Assembly (NCBI GenBank): GCA_035533815.1
Contig: DATLTB010000103.1
Coordinates: 1 to 64,000 of the forward strand
Source of the DNA: JANWKA01 sp035533815
GTDB taxonomy: Bacteria; Bacteroidota; Bacteroidia; Chitinophagales; Chitinophagaceae
Reading direction: 5' to 3'
DNA length: 64,000 nt
Shown in pieces: positions 55,574-64,000 of the stretch (position 1 is its first letter; every line of letters starts with the position of its first letter). The notes under the pieces are model-generated. The model was not told the origin of the DNA, did not search any database, and saw nothing but the letters and a program-made list of their open reading frames with translations. The position numbers were made by a program, and so were the translations under genes.

Positions 55574-56833
55574 TTACCTTGTTATGCAGATTGCCTTCTC
55601 CAGACGGCTAAACATCTCCCCGATCTCCTGGATATGGCAGGTACCCACGGAGAGCCTGTACCAGGGGGACTGCGCGGAGGCTCCGAAAGCATAGAAGGGA
55701 ACCAGGGCCAGGCTGGCTTCCTGCAGGATATAGGCAGTGACCGCAGGTTGATTTTCCAAAATGCTTCCTCCCGGGGTTTTTCTGCCCGCCAGGTCGATCT
55801 TTACGGCCAGGTAAATGGCCGCCTGCGGTACCACGCAGTCTACCGGATATCCCTTTCGCTTCAGGTCCATGAATCCCTCATAAATCTCGTTAAGCCTGAA
55901 CTGAATAGCTGATTTAAAGTGAAGCAGGTAGCGGTCAATATTTGTCTGTTGCCGCAGGTAAGCCGCAGTGGCCGTCTGTTCGGCCATAGGCCCCCAGGCC
56001 CCGATATGGGACAGTATTCCTTTCATTTTGGCGATCACGGGTGCCGGGCCCATCGACCATCCTACCCTCACCCCCGTGGCTGCGAAGGTTTTACTCATGC
56101 CATCCACGAATAGGGTATAATCCCTCAGGGCTGGACGCAGGGTAACCGGATTATAATGAACGGTGTTTCCGTAACAGAGCACCCAGTAGATCTGGTCGTA
56201 CAGGATAAATAATTTTTTACTGTCCTGACCCCTGGAATTATTCTCTTCAATGACCAGGTCACAGATCGCTTCCAACTGTACTTTGGAAAAAGCCGTGCCG
56301 GCAGGGTTCAGTGGAGAGCAGAGTGCCAGCAGGGTGGCTCCTTTCAGCAGCGGACGGATCTCCTCTGCAGTGGGCATGAAATTATTTTCAGGTTTGGTTT
56401 CCACTACGGCATGTTCTCCATCCACGAAATGCGTATAGTGGTTGTTGTTCCAGGAAGGGACCGCATAGATTACCCGGTCCCCGGAGTCCACGAGGGTCCG
56501 GTAAATGGCATAGATCAGGGGTCTGCCCCCGCAGGAGATGAGGATTTCACCGGCAGGATCATACCGCAGGTTCTCCCGCTCCCTGAGGAAATCACTGACT
56601 GATTGTCTCAGGGACATCAAGCCTTCGGCCGGCGGGTAATAGGTTTGCTTGTCCCGGTAGGCTGCAATGATCTCCCCCTCAAATTCAGGTGGAATAGGAA
56701 ATATCCTGGGATCGAAATCCCCAATCGTGAAATTGTAGATCTTTTCCCCGGCCCGGATACGGTCATTGATTACACCGCCTAGCCGGATGATCTCGGAACC
56801 TATCAGCGTTTCTGCCAGTCTGGAAAGTTTCAT
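55574..56833 (-). CDS. Class I/II aminotransferase
   Basis: 419 residues from the ATG at 56833 (MKLSRLAETLIGSEIIRLG); ten earlier codons in frame lack similarity. Fold-type I signatures are CGGRPLIYAIYRTL, NPAGT, DQIYWV (family DEIY) and the PLP lysine in SKTFAATGVRVGW. The group contains aspartate and aromatic aminotransferases; substrate is not readable. It is divergent from dnaN across about 155 bp. Confidence 0.88.
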   Translation of the reverse strand: MKLSRLAETLIGSEIIRLGGVINDRIRAGEKIYNFTIGDFDPRIFPIPPEFEGEIIAAYRDKQTYYPPAEGLMSLRQSVSDFLRERENLRYDPAGEILISCGGRPLIYAIYRTLVDSGDRVIYAVPSWNNNHYTHFVDGEHAVVETKPENNFMPTAEEIRPLLKGATLLALCSPLNPAGTAFSKVQLEAICDLVIEENNSRGQDSKKLFILYDQIYWVLCYGNTVHYNPVTLRPALRDYTLFVDGMSKTFAATGVRVGWSMGPAPVIAKMKGILSHIGAWGPMAEQTATAAYLRQQTNIDRYLLHFKSAIQFRLNEIYEGFMDLKRKGYPVDCVVPQAAIYLAVKIDLAGRKTPGGSILENQPAVTAYILQEASLALVPFYAFGASAQSPWYRLSVGTCHIQEIGEMFSRLEKAICITR

Positions 56834-56945
56834 GGCAAGGATATTTGCCGCCCAAATGTACACTCTTGCCTTAAAATAGAAAACCGGGGTCCCGCAAGTC
56901 GGGAATTCCCCGCATAACCCCGCTTCCCGGTACGGGGATAATTTC

Positions 56946-56953
56946 TATCTTTG
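56946..56953 (+). promoter_or_regulatory. -7 box of dnaN
   Basis: TATCTTTG, matching TAnnTTTG, 35 bp before the dnaN ATG. Confidence 0.5.
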
Positions 56954-56988
56954 TCCGCACTGTGATCACCATTAAACATTAACGGCAC

Positions 56989-58107
56989 ATGAAATTCATT
57001 GTTTCCTCTTCCTCCTTGTCCAAGCATCTGCAGCAGATCAGCGGGGTCATCAACTCCAACACTGTCCTGCCCATCCTGGAGGATTTTCTGTTCATGGTGG
57101 AGACCAATGAGCTGACAGTGGTAGCCACTGACCTGGAAACGGTGATGAGGGTCACCCTGGAAGTGGAAGCCAGGGAAACCGGAAGGGTATGCATTCCTGC
57201 CAGGATATTGGTGGATTCCCTGAAAAATATCACGGAACAGCCCCTGACATTCAGCATTGATGCCAATTCCTTTGCCATCGAGATCACTTCTGACAATGGC
57301 AAATACAAGATTTCCGGGGAAAATCCCGAAAATTTTCCGAAGGAACCGACCGCAGACCACACCACTTCCCTGACCATTCCTTCTTTGGCGCTGCTAACCG
57401 GCATTTCCAAGACCATCTTTGCCGCCAGTACCGATGAGCTCCGGGCTGCCATGACGGGAATTTACTTTGAGCTTGCAGCGGACCAGATATTATTTGTAAC
57501 CACCGATGCACACCGGCTGGTAAAATATATACGCACCGATGTGGTATGTCCCAAACCGGAAAATTTTATTGTGCCGCGCAAGCCACTCAACCTCCTGAAA
57601 AGTTTGCTTCCGGCGGATGATTCCCCGGTCAAATTATCCTATAGTTCCAACTACCTGTTTATAGCACATGGCCGGTCCAGCATGAGTTGCCGGCTGATCG
57701 AAGCCCGGTTCCCGGATTACAAGGTGGTGATGCCTTCGGATAATCCCTATAAGCTGACCCTGAACAAGAGTGATTTCCTCTATGCCCTCCGGCGGGTTAG
57801 CGTTTTTGCCAACAAGAGCACCAATCAGGTGGCCATGTCCATAGTGGGCAGCGAACTCCAGCTGACTTCCCAGGATATGGATCTCTCCTTTGAAGGCAAT
57901 GAACGCATGAAATGCCATTATACAGGGGAAGACATGCAGCTTGCTTTCAATGCCAGGTTCCTGATAGAAATGCTGGGAGCCATTGATGGCGAAGAAGTGG
58001 TCATGGAATTATCCACTCCCAGCAGGGCCGCACTTCTCAAACCAGTGGAAAAACAAGCAAACGAGGAGCTGACAATGCTCGTGATGCCGCTGATGCTCAA
58101 TCCCTAG
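56989..58107 (+). CDS. dnaN: DNA polymerase III sliding clamp (beta subunit)
   Basis: 372 residues with three clamp repeats (MKFIVSSSSLSKHLQQISGVI, GISKTIFAAST...MTGIYFE, LNKSDFLYALRRVSVFANKS) and the C-terminal MLVMPLMLNP close to the ligand pocket. The clamp tethers the replicative polymerase. No dnaA or gyrB lies nearby, so it is not an origin locus of the classical type. Its stop directly abuts the stop of the convergent msrB gene. Confidence 0.97.
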   Translation: MKFIVSSSSLSKHLQQISGVINSNTVLPILEDFLFMVETNELTVVATDLETVMRVTLEVEARETGRVCIPARILVDSLKNITEQPLTFSIDANSFAIEITSDNGKYKISGENPENFPKEPTADHTTSLTIPSLALLTGISKTIFAASTDELRAAMTGIYFELAADQILFVTTDAHRLVKYIRTDVVCPKPENFIVPRKPLNLLKSLLPADDSPVKLSYSSNYLFIAHGRSSMSCRLIEARFPDYKVVMPSDNPYKLTLNKSDFLYALRRVSVFANKSTNQVAMSIVGSELQLTSQDMDLSFEGNERMKCHYTGEDMQLAFNARFLIEMLGAIDGEEVVMELSTPSRAALLKPVEKQANEELTMLVMPLMLNP

Positions 58108-58635
58108 TTATTTCTTCAACTGCATGGGATTATCCGGTACAAAATCCAGAACCAGGGAGTTCATGCAATATCGCAGGCCGGTAGGCGCTGGCCCGTCATT
58201 GAAGACATGTCCGAGGTGTGCACCGCATCTTCCGCATTCCACCTCAGTCCTGTCCATCCCATAGGAATGATCCGGCAGGTATATCACTCCGTCCTTGCGA
58301 ATGGGCTCAAAGAAACTCGGCCAGCCACAGGTGCTGGCGAACTTGGCGTCTGAACGGAACAGGGGGTTGCCGCAGACCGCACAATAATAGGTGCCCAGTC
58401 CGGTAAAATTCCAATATTTGCCGGTGAATGCTGTTTCCGTGCCCTTTTCAAATGCGATATGATACACATCTGCAGGGAGTATCTTTTTCCACTCACTGAG
58501 CGCGACATGGAGTTTAGCGGTATCCGTACGGGAATAATAGGGGTTTTTAATCTGAGTCATTTTTTGGGTTTGAGAGTCCGCACATTGATTAAAAAAAAGC
58601 GGCAAGGCCAAAATAAGCAGGTTCTGCCATTTCAT
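58108..58635 (-). CDS. msrB: Methionine-R-sulfoxide reductase B, lipoprotein
   Basis: 175 residues. A lipobox-like LFFNQC follows the signal. Zinc is bound by CAVC and CGRC; the catalytic cysteine is in LRYCMNSL. The missing TRY-like AFEKGTE...GTETAFTGKYW block is intact. It repairs methionine-R-sulfoxide in periplasmic proteins with thioredoxin-type electrons. It abuts dnaN. Confidence 0.93.
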   Translation of the reverse strand: MKWQNLLILALPLFFNQCADSQTQKMTQIKNPYYSRTDTAKLHVALSEWKKILPADVYHIAFEKGTETAFTGKYWNFTGLGTYYCAVCGNPLFRSDAKFASTCGWPSFFEPIRKDGVIYLPDHSYGMDRTEVECGRCGAHLGHVFNDGPAPTGLRYCMNSLVLDFVPDNPMQLKK

Positions 58636-58841
58636 GATTCTGATGTATTTTAATTCTGGTTCAAAACAATAACTAAATGTACGAAAGAACGGGAAGCGGA
58701 GGATGGAAGTAGCGGAAGGCTTTAACTTTTCACTGAAGAAAGATTTTGTTCTGTTTACCGGATTTTTTTAGTGAAAAACAGGAATTCATCCTTCAATTTT
58801 GATGTTTTTTCAAATTGTCCGCTAATTTATTTTCAATTCCC

Positions 58842-58849
58842 TATTTTTG
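58842..58849 (+). promoter_or_regulatory. -7 box of adk
   Basis: TATTTTTG, matching TAnnTTTG, 27 bp before the adk ATG at 58877. Confidence 0.5.
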
Positions 58850-58876
58850 TTTCCTTTGCCCTTTTAACTTTTGGCC

Positions 58877-59452
58877 ATGCTTAATCTCATCCTGTTCGGA
58901 CCTCCCGGAAGTGGAAAAGGAACACAAAGCGAAAAGATCATCGGGAAGTTTGGGCTGATCCACCTGAGCACAGGAGATTTGCTTCGGTCGGAGATTGCAG
59001 ACAAAAGTCCCCTGGGAGGAATGGCAAAGAATTTCATAGACCAGGGCATCCTGGTTCCCGATGAAGTGGTGATCGCGATGATCGCATTCCGGCTGGACGG
59101 TGATCCTGATGCGGGAGGTTTTATCTTCGACGGCTTTCCCAGGACAGCGGCCCAGGCCGAAGCGTTGGACGGAATGCTGGAGGACAGAAATGAAGAGATT
59201 TCAATAGTTCTTTTTCTGTCTGTCCCGGAATCAGAACTCATACGTCGCCTCCTGCACCGGGGTACTGTTTCCCAACGGACGGATGATGCCAGCGAATCTG
59301 TTATCCGGGCCAGGATCAGGGAATATCACGATAAAACTGCCCCGGTTGCCGACCATTACAGCAGGCTTGGTAAATTCCGGACTGTCCAGGGAGATGGCAG
59401 CGTGGAAGAAACTTTCCGGTTACTTTGCCAGGAAATCAGCCTGCTTGTCTGA
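58877..59452 (+). CDS. adk: Adenylate kinase
   Basis: 191 residues from the ATG at 58877 (a TTG two codons earlier is also in frame). The P-loop GPPGSGKGTQ, STGDLLRSEI, FDGFPRT and the short LID (RGTVSQRTDD) are clear; it is the short form without a zinc finger. It interconverts ATP + AMP and 2 ADP. It is followed 66 bp later by obg. Confidence 0.96.
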   Translation: MLNLILFGPPGSGKGTQSEKIIGKFGLIHLSTGDLLRSEIADKSPLGGMAKNFIDQGILVPDEVVIAMIAFRLDGDPDAGGFIFDGFPRTAAQAEALDGMLEDRNEEISIVLFLSVPESELIRRLLHRGTVSQRTDDASESVIRARIREYHDKTAPVADHYSRLGKFRTVQGDGSVEETFRLLCQEISLLV

Positions 59453-59518
59453 TATTTACCAGCCGTTTTACTACAGGACTACCAGGTAAATATCCGACTT
59501 TCGCCTCAACAGCATACC

Positions 59519-60505
59519 ATGAGCAATTTTGTGGATTATATCCGGATCTTTTGCAGATCCGGTCATGGCGGTGCCGGTATCAGGCATTTTCTGCGGACAA
59601 AGTATAATGCCAAGGCAGGCCCAGACGGCGGTGACGGAGGCAGGGGCGGTCATATTATTTTGAAAGGGAACAAGCAGCTCTGGACCCTGCTGCACCTGAG
59701 ATATTTTAAAAATGTGCTGGCCGGAGATGGGGATCCGGGCAGTCGCAATAACTGTACCGGCAGGGATGGCAGGGATATTACCATTGAAGTGCCACCCGGC
59801 ACCATCGCCCGCGATGAGCTCACCGGAAAGATCGAAGTAGAGATCCTGACTGATGGGGAGGAGATCACCTGGCTGAAGGGAGGCAGGGGAGGATTGGGAA
59901 ACAGCAATTTTAAAAGCCCCACCAATCAGGCTCCCGAACATGCACAGCCGGGAGAAACAGGAATTGAAGGCTGGAAGGTGCTGGAACTGAAGGTGCTGGC
60001 CGATGTGGGCTTAGTGGGATTTCCGAATGCCGGAAAGTCCACCCTGCTGTCCGTGCTCAGTGAGGCAAAGCCCAAGATTGCCGAATATGCATTTACTACC
60101 CTGGTTCCTCAGTTGGGCATCGTATCCTACCGCGATAACCTTTCCTTTTGCATGGCTGACCTTCCGGGTATCATTGAAGGAGCAGCGGAAGGTAAGGGTC
60201 TGGGATACCGCTTTCTGAGACATATTGAACGAAATCCGGTACTGCTGTTCCTCATCCCAGCAGACAGCTCCGGACACAAAAAGGATTTTGATATCCTGAT
60301 CGACGAGCTTAAAAAATACAATCCGGCCTTACTGGATAAGAAATTCCTGATCGCCATTTCCAAAAGCGATCTGCTGGATGAAGAGCTGAAAGTGGCCATT
60401 TCAAAGGAACTTCCGGAAGAAATACCCCATGTCTTCATTTCTTCCCTGATGAATCAGGGGCTCGTTGAGTTGAAGGATAGATTGTGGGAAGCGCTGAATG
60501 AATAG
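59519..60505 (+). CDS. obg: Obg family GTPase
   Basis: 328 residues. The glycine-rich Obg fold (about 1-158) precedes a G domain with GFPNAGKST (167-175), [16 protein letters not shown] and SKSD. The OCT domain found in some Bacillota is absent, so the protein ends with the G domain. Obg acts in large-subunit ribosome maturation and stress. It lies 66 bp after adk, probably co-transcribed. Confidence 0.96.
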   Translation: MSNFVDYIRIFCRSGHGGAGIRHFLRTKYNAKAGPDGGDGGRGGHIILKGNKQLWTLLHLRYFKNVLAGDGDPGSRNNCTGRDGRDITIEVPPGTIARDELTGKIEVEILTDGEEITWLKGGRGGLGNSNFKSPTNQAPEHAQPGETGIEGWKVLELKVLADVGLVGFPNAGKSTLLSVLSEAKPKIAEYAFTTLVPQLGIVSYRDNLSFCMADLPGIIEGAAEGKGLGYRFLRHIERNPVLLFLIPADSSGHKKDFDILIDELKKYNPALLDKKFLIAISKSDLLDEELKVAISKELPEEIPHVFISSLMNQGLVELKDRLWEALNE

Positions 60506-60536
60506 GGTAGGAATAAATTACCTTTCCCTGGGATCT

Positions 60537-60558
60537 TTTCTTGCCCCTGCAAGAAGAA
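60537..60558 (+). terminator. Weak terminator-like hairpin after obg
   Basis: TTTTCTTGC, a four-base loop (CCCT), GCAAGAAGA: nine paired positions with one G-U, about 30 bp after the obg stop. No following T-run, so termination is doubtful. Confidence 0.35.
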
Positions 60559-61059
60559 TGGCTTGCAAAGACTTGTAGAGTAAAAGCTGTTACTAAAACG
60601 GGTGAAATCAAATCACCCCGCTCCAAAATACCCTGCTGAGTAATTGCCGATGTATGGAGATCCCCCAATAAATCCAGACCGGTGAGTAGTTGAAATTGGT
60701 GTACCTATTTCTTCATTAGAGATAAGAAATGGCATGGAAGATCCTGGGCTTCTTTACTATCCCTGATCCGGCATCGCCCGGCCAGGGTTTCGGGGAGACC
60801 TCCATTTCCCCTTGGGAAAAAATCATGTTATTTCAATGGTCCGGACTCAGTATAAAAGATCGTTTAGATTGATTTATGGACTGGGGCCATTCAGGTAACA
60901 GCCCCCCTAATGGATGATCCCGTCTTGGGATAACTAAATAACCTGTGAAAAAGAAAAGACCATTACCCGAATTTTCTGAGAACGATCCCCCTTTTTAAGC
61001 CAGCAGTTCAACGGATCCATTCTGCCTCGAATCATTATAAAAACAATAAATATATATAT
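60559..61059. other. Gene-free stretch after obg
   Basis: About 500 bp with no ORF of coding character and no clear RNA structure. It becomes AT-rich near the porin promoter. Confidence 0.5.
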
Positions 61060-61067
61060 TATATTTG
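61060..61067 (+). promoter_or_regulatory. -7 box of the porin-like gene
   Basis: TATATTTG, matching TAnnTTTG. The 19-bp upstream position reads ATAA rather than TTTG. It implies a start of transcription near 61073, long before the first coherent coding block. Confidence 0.45.
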
Positions 61068-61138
61068 TAAAATGTATTTTCTGAACCACAAGACTCAATT
61101 AACTGGCAAAATAGATAGCCTTCAACCAACTGCACATA

Positions 61139-62405
61139 ATGAAAAAAAACTATTCCCCTGCTTCACGGGGAATCTGATTGGACGGATTGCCGTCTTTACG
61201 CTGGGAACAACAAGACCATCCAAAGGACAAAACACCGCGTATGCAGCTGGGGGACCTGTATTTCCTGGCCGGAAAATCTATTGTCTGCCAACACGGTCCG
61301 AAGCCATAGGCGGCATAAGGATTCCACCTGCAAACCCGGCGGTCAGCTATGGGGATATGTCTTCGGGGATTTTTTCTATAAGGCACATGCCGATTCACTG
61401 AACCGGGGTGGAGCTAACCAATATTCCGGTATACCCGCCGGTCGCAACGCCTTCCAGTTCCGCCGGATCTACCTGGGGTATAATTATAATATTTCACCGC
61501 GGTTTGCCGCCGAATTTCTACTGGCCGCTGAGGATGATTTTCCTGGTGGCGATCAACTGGTTAATGGAAAATTTACCTTTTACATCAAAAAAGCTGATAT
61601 CCGCTGGCGCAATATCTGGAAGGGCACCGACCTGGTGGTCGGTGAGACAGCCACTCCGGCCTTTCCGCTGCTGATCAATAAGATTTGGGGATACCGCAGT
61701 GTGGAAAGGACCTTGTCCAGCATCCGCAGGACCCCATCCTTTGATTTCGGGGCAACCCTTCAAGGTAAATTTCATCATGATCAGGAAATTTTCGGGTATG
61801 ACCTGATGGTGGGTAACGGATCCAGTGCCAAACCGGAAACCAATAATTTCAAATGGTTTTACGGGGATGTATATGCCAAGTTTTTTGATCGGCGCCTGAT
61901 TTTTGATTTATATGCAGACTATGAACGCCTGAACTGGACACCGGGGTTCCACCATTCCCGCAACATGATCAAGGGGTTTGCCGCATACCATACCCATGAA
62001 CTCACTATTGGCGTCGAAGCCTTCATCAATAACGGACAGCAGGATGTTGTCGAAATCATCGGTCCCGTGCTGGATACCACCGGTGCTTTGGCAGAGGCGC
62101 TTTCCCTTTATTTCCGTGGGACCATCATCAAGAAAAGTCTGCACTTCTTCGCCAGGATGGACAACTACAATCCCGATATCCATTATGCCAATACGGTATT
62201 TACCAGCTATAAGGGACTGACTTCAACCTATGAACCCAACAACAGGGAACTTTTCATCCTGGCAGGCCTGGATTTTACCCCGAACCGGCATGTGCATTTC
62301 ATGCCCAATATCTGGTATAACCGGTATGTGAGTCAGACGACAGCGGTCAATACGGATTATGACCTGGTTTACCGGTTGACTTTTTCTTATTGTTATGGCA
62401 AATAG
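61139..62405 (+). pseudogene. Porin-like outer-membrane protein, 5' end frame-disrupted
   Basis: From about 61340 the frame encodes an intact barrel-like sequence: GGQLWGYVFGDFFYKAH, GRNAFQFRRIYLGYNYNI, ending YRLTFSYCYGK. It resembles Bacteroidota phosphate-selective-porin-like (OprO/P-type) proteins. Upstream in that frame there is no ATG; the only candidate start with a lysine-rich leader (ATG 61139, MKKNYS) is in another frame and hits TGA after 12 codons. An A-homopolymer of eight bases at 61142-61149 follows the ATG: one more A gives a hydrophobic leader in a third frame, one less joins the final frame without a credible signal. The gene is either mutated or missequenced. Confidence 0.65.
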
Positions 62406-62594
62406 GTAATTTTTCACTCGGAAGAGACCCGTAAATAGGTAAATAATAAGCCCCTTTCGAAAGATCTGTCTAATCCTTTTTTACCCCCTGGTTGTGCTGA
62501 AGTTTTGTTTAACGGGTAAGCCCAGAAAGCCTGAATTTACTGTGGAACTGAATGCCTCCCATAGATTTTACCAGTTGCCTGCGGGGTCCCCGGG

Positions 62595-63584
62595 TCAGTA
62601 TGCCGGATTCGTATACAACACCTGTAAAAGGGTCTGCCCTACTGCTTTCAAAGTTCTTCTTGATATGATGCTCATATTATCGTTCAGGGTATGCCAGAAA
62701 GGAGCAAACGGATTATTGGGATTATTGCGCAGATCAATCACGTCAAAAGTTGGGATATGGATCCCGCTATTGACGTACTGATCATCATCTTCTATGCCAT
62801 CCTGTGTCGGAACAAAAGAAAAATAACCGGAGTATCCGATCTGGTTAGCCGTATTCCAGAACATTTTCATCTGTGCAGGTGCATTTTGCATGGATAAATT
62901 CTCCATAAAGAACTCGGCTCCTTTGGCACCCACCATATCCAGGCAAATCCCGTAATTCGCTGTATAGCCGGGTATATGCGGATGTGCTGCCCAGTATTGG
63001 GTCCCGAGGCAATAACTGTTGTCCTTGCCTTCCTTTCCGTAATCCTCCACGTCCACCAGCAAAAGGTCCACTCCAATATCCGGATGTATGATTTTCATTT
63101 CCCTGGCTGCTTCCAGGATGACTGCCACTCCGCTGCCGCCATCATCTGCTCCGTCAAAATGCTTGTTTTTTGTCGTGCTGTCCTGGTCTGCCCAGGGCCG
63201 GGTATCCCAATGTGCAAGAATCAGGATGCGGGTACGGGCCGAAGGATTGAAAGATCCTATAATATTAGTACAACCCAGTTTGCTTCCGTCCCAACCGGTT
63301 ACCGTTGTTCTTTGTACATATACGGTATCCGCAAAAGATTGCATCTTGGCAATCAGCCAGGCTTCACAATGCTGGTGGGCGGGGGTATTTGGGATCCGGG
63401 GGCCAAAGCCTACCTGGGTGGCCACATAATCATAAGCACTATCGGGATTAAACACAGGAACCTGCACACTATTGGAGTTGTTTTGTTGACTGCTGTTATT
63501 GGAGTGACAGGAAGCCATCACCAGCAGAATGGAAATAGCAATAAATAATGCAGATTGGTTCATAAGATATTTTAACCGGATCAT
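62595..63584 (-). CDS. M28 family peptidase, lipoprotein
   Basis: 329 residues from the first ATG; an ATG 7 codons later (63563) is equally possible. A lipobox (VMASC, Cys 26) follows the signal. Catalytic and metal residues are all present: H125 and D127 (AHWD), D147 (GADDGGSG), E180 (VDVEDYG), D in CLDMVG and the histidine in FWHTLNDN. The family includes aminopeptidases and glutaminyl cyclases; this one looks like the Bacteroidota periplasmic group near the cyclases. It is 25 bp downstream of cysS on the same strand. Confidence 0.9.
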   Translation of the reverse strand: MIRLKYLMNQSALFIAISILLVMASCHSNNSSQQNNSNSVQVPVFNPDSAYDYVATQVGFGPRIPNTPAHQHCEAWLIAKMQSFADTVYVQRTTVTGWDGSKLGCTNIIGSFNPSARTRILILAHWDTRPWADQDSTTKNKHFDGADDGGSGVAVILEAAREMKIIHPDIGVDLLLVDVEDYGKEGKDNSYCLGTQYWAAHPHIPGYTANYGICLDMVGAKGAEFFMENLSMQNAPAQMKMFWNTANQIGYSGYFSFVPTQDGIEDDDQYVNSGIHIPTFDVIDLRNNPNNPFAPFWHTLNDNMSIISRRTLKAVGQTLLQVLYTNPAY

Positions 63585-63609
63585 TCCAGATGAGTTTATT
63601 AAATAGTAG

Positions 63610-64000
63610 TCAGATCATCGTCCAGCTGGATCCGCCATCCTTTTCGTCCTTCAGGAGTATGCCCAGGGATTGCAGTTCATCCCTGATCCGGTCTGAAGTG
63701 GCATAATCCTTCCTTTTACGGGCACTTTTGCGGATATCTGCCACCAGTTCCATCACGCCTCCCAACTTTCCTCCATCGGTCACAGGATCATCCTTAAGGC
63801 CGAGGATTTCCTCCAGATAAGTATGGAAGGTCTGTTTCATGGTTTCCAGGGTGCTTCCGGTGATGGCATCTGGCTGGAGTTGGCCACCTTTCAAAGCATT
63901 GATCACCGGGGCAATTTCAAAAAGATTGGCCAGTACCATGGCCGTGTTAAAGTCATCAGCCATGGCCTCCTCGCAACCCAGGCAGAACCCTTTTACTTTT
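63610..64000 (-). CDS. cysS: Cysteinyl-tRNA synthetase, C-terminal part
   Basis: The frame runs off the right edge, so only the last 129 or so residues are seen. The sequence LGCEEAMADDFNTAMVLANLF is the anticodon-binding-domain entry typical of CysRS, and KRKDYATSDRIRDELQSLGI-LLKD is the conserved C-terminal helix. The enzyme charges tRNA-Cys. The catalytic half with HIGH and KMSKS lies outside the window. Confidence 0.93.
   Translation of the reverse strand, partial: KVKGFCLGCEEAMADDFNTAMVLANLFEIAPVINALKGGQLQPDAITGSTLETMKQTFHTYLEEILGLKDDPVTDGGKLGGVMELVADIRKSARKRKDYATSDRIRDELQSLGILLKDEKDGGSSWTMI

Noticed and set aside
1..64000. CRISPR arrays, tRNA and rRNA genes
   Set aside because: No regularly spaced repeats, no tRNA-like cloverleaf or rRNA sequence was seen in any intergenic region.

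Overview
The window is a 64 kb piece of a Bacteroidota chromosome, most likely Chitinophagaceae or a close relative. Evidence: a TTTG-N19-TAnnTTTG promoter in front of the HU gene and TAnnTTTG -7 boxes in front of many other genes; weak Shine-Dalgarno sequences; a ribosomal protein THX gene; methionine synthase split into two genes; an RpoN, TypA, patatin-membrane protein and GH27 repertoire typical of the phylum; and many lipoproteins with short lipoboxes. Most of it is ordinary core genome with moderate GC and tight spacing. The accessory patches are clearly more AT-rich.

Layout. 1-4.5 kb: two tandem TPR sensor histidine kinases (the first cut by the window edge) whose kinase domains share a nearly identical tract, a decayed IS3-family remnant and a tiny His-rich lipoprotein. 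4.9-10 kb: a cystathionine synthase/lyase, urocanate hydratase, glutathione peroxidase and RadA. 10-16.3 kb: an AT-rich gap with hairpins, a membrane zinc peptidase, then rplM-rpsI-rpsB-tsf-pyrH-pdxH, the small THX gene and HU. 16.5-23 kb: exonuclease III, an aldo-keto reductase, split MetH and RecR. 23-25 kb: an AT-rich island with a zeta-like kinase toxin and a putative antitoxin, enclosed by 81-bp inverted repeats. 25-40.6 kb: Ig-like lipoprotein, UvrD-family helicase-nuclease, oxidoreductase, TypA, membrane patatin, heme A synthase, RNase HII, sigma-54, a membrane protein and RecA. 41-47.7 kb: DUF1569 protein, alpha-galactosidase, a catalytically degenerate M28-like protein, GcvT, SRPBCC protein and ComB. 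47.5-48.7 kb: an MNT/HEPN module lying between two copies of a 157-bp direct repeat made from the comB/ABC-gene junction. 48.6-51.2 kb: an ABC importer operon. 51-64 kb: a SNF2 helicase with two SWIM motifs, cupredoxin lipoprotein, aminotransferase, DnaN, MsrB, Adk, Obg, a porin-like protein with a damaged 5' end, an M28 peptidase and the end of CysS.

Functional grouping. Translation and nucleotide metabolism (L13, S9, S2, EF-Ts, UMP kinase, THX, TypA, Obg, Adk, CysS) and DNA maintenance (RadA, RecA, RecR, ExoIII, helicase-nuclease, RNase HII, DnaN, HU) dominate. The clearest oddities are the two toxin-antitoxin islands, each bounded by its own kind of repeat. The MNT/HEPN island looks like a recent insertion that duplicated its target junction, and its HEPN gene already carries an in-frame stop. 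No CRISPR array, tRNA, rRNA or intact transposon was seen.
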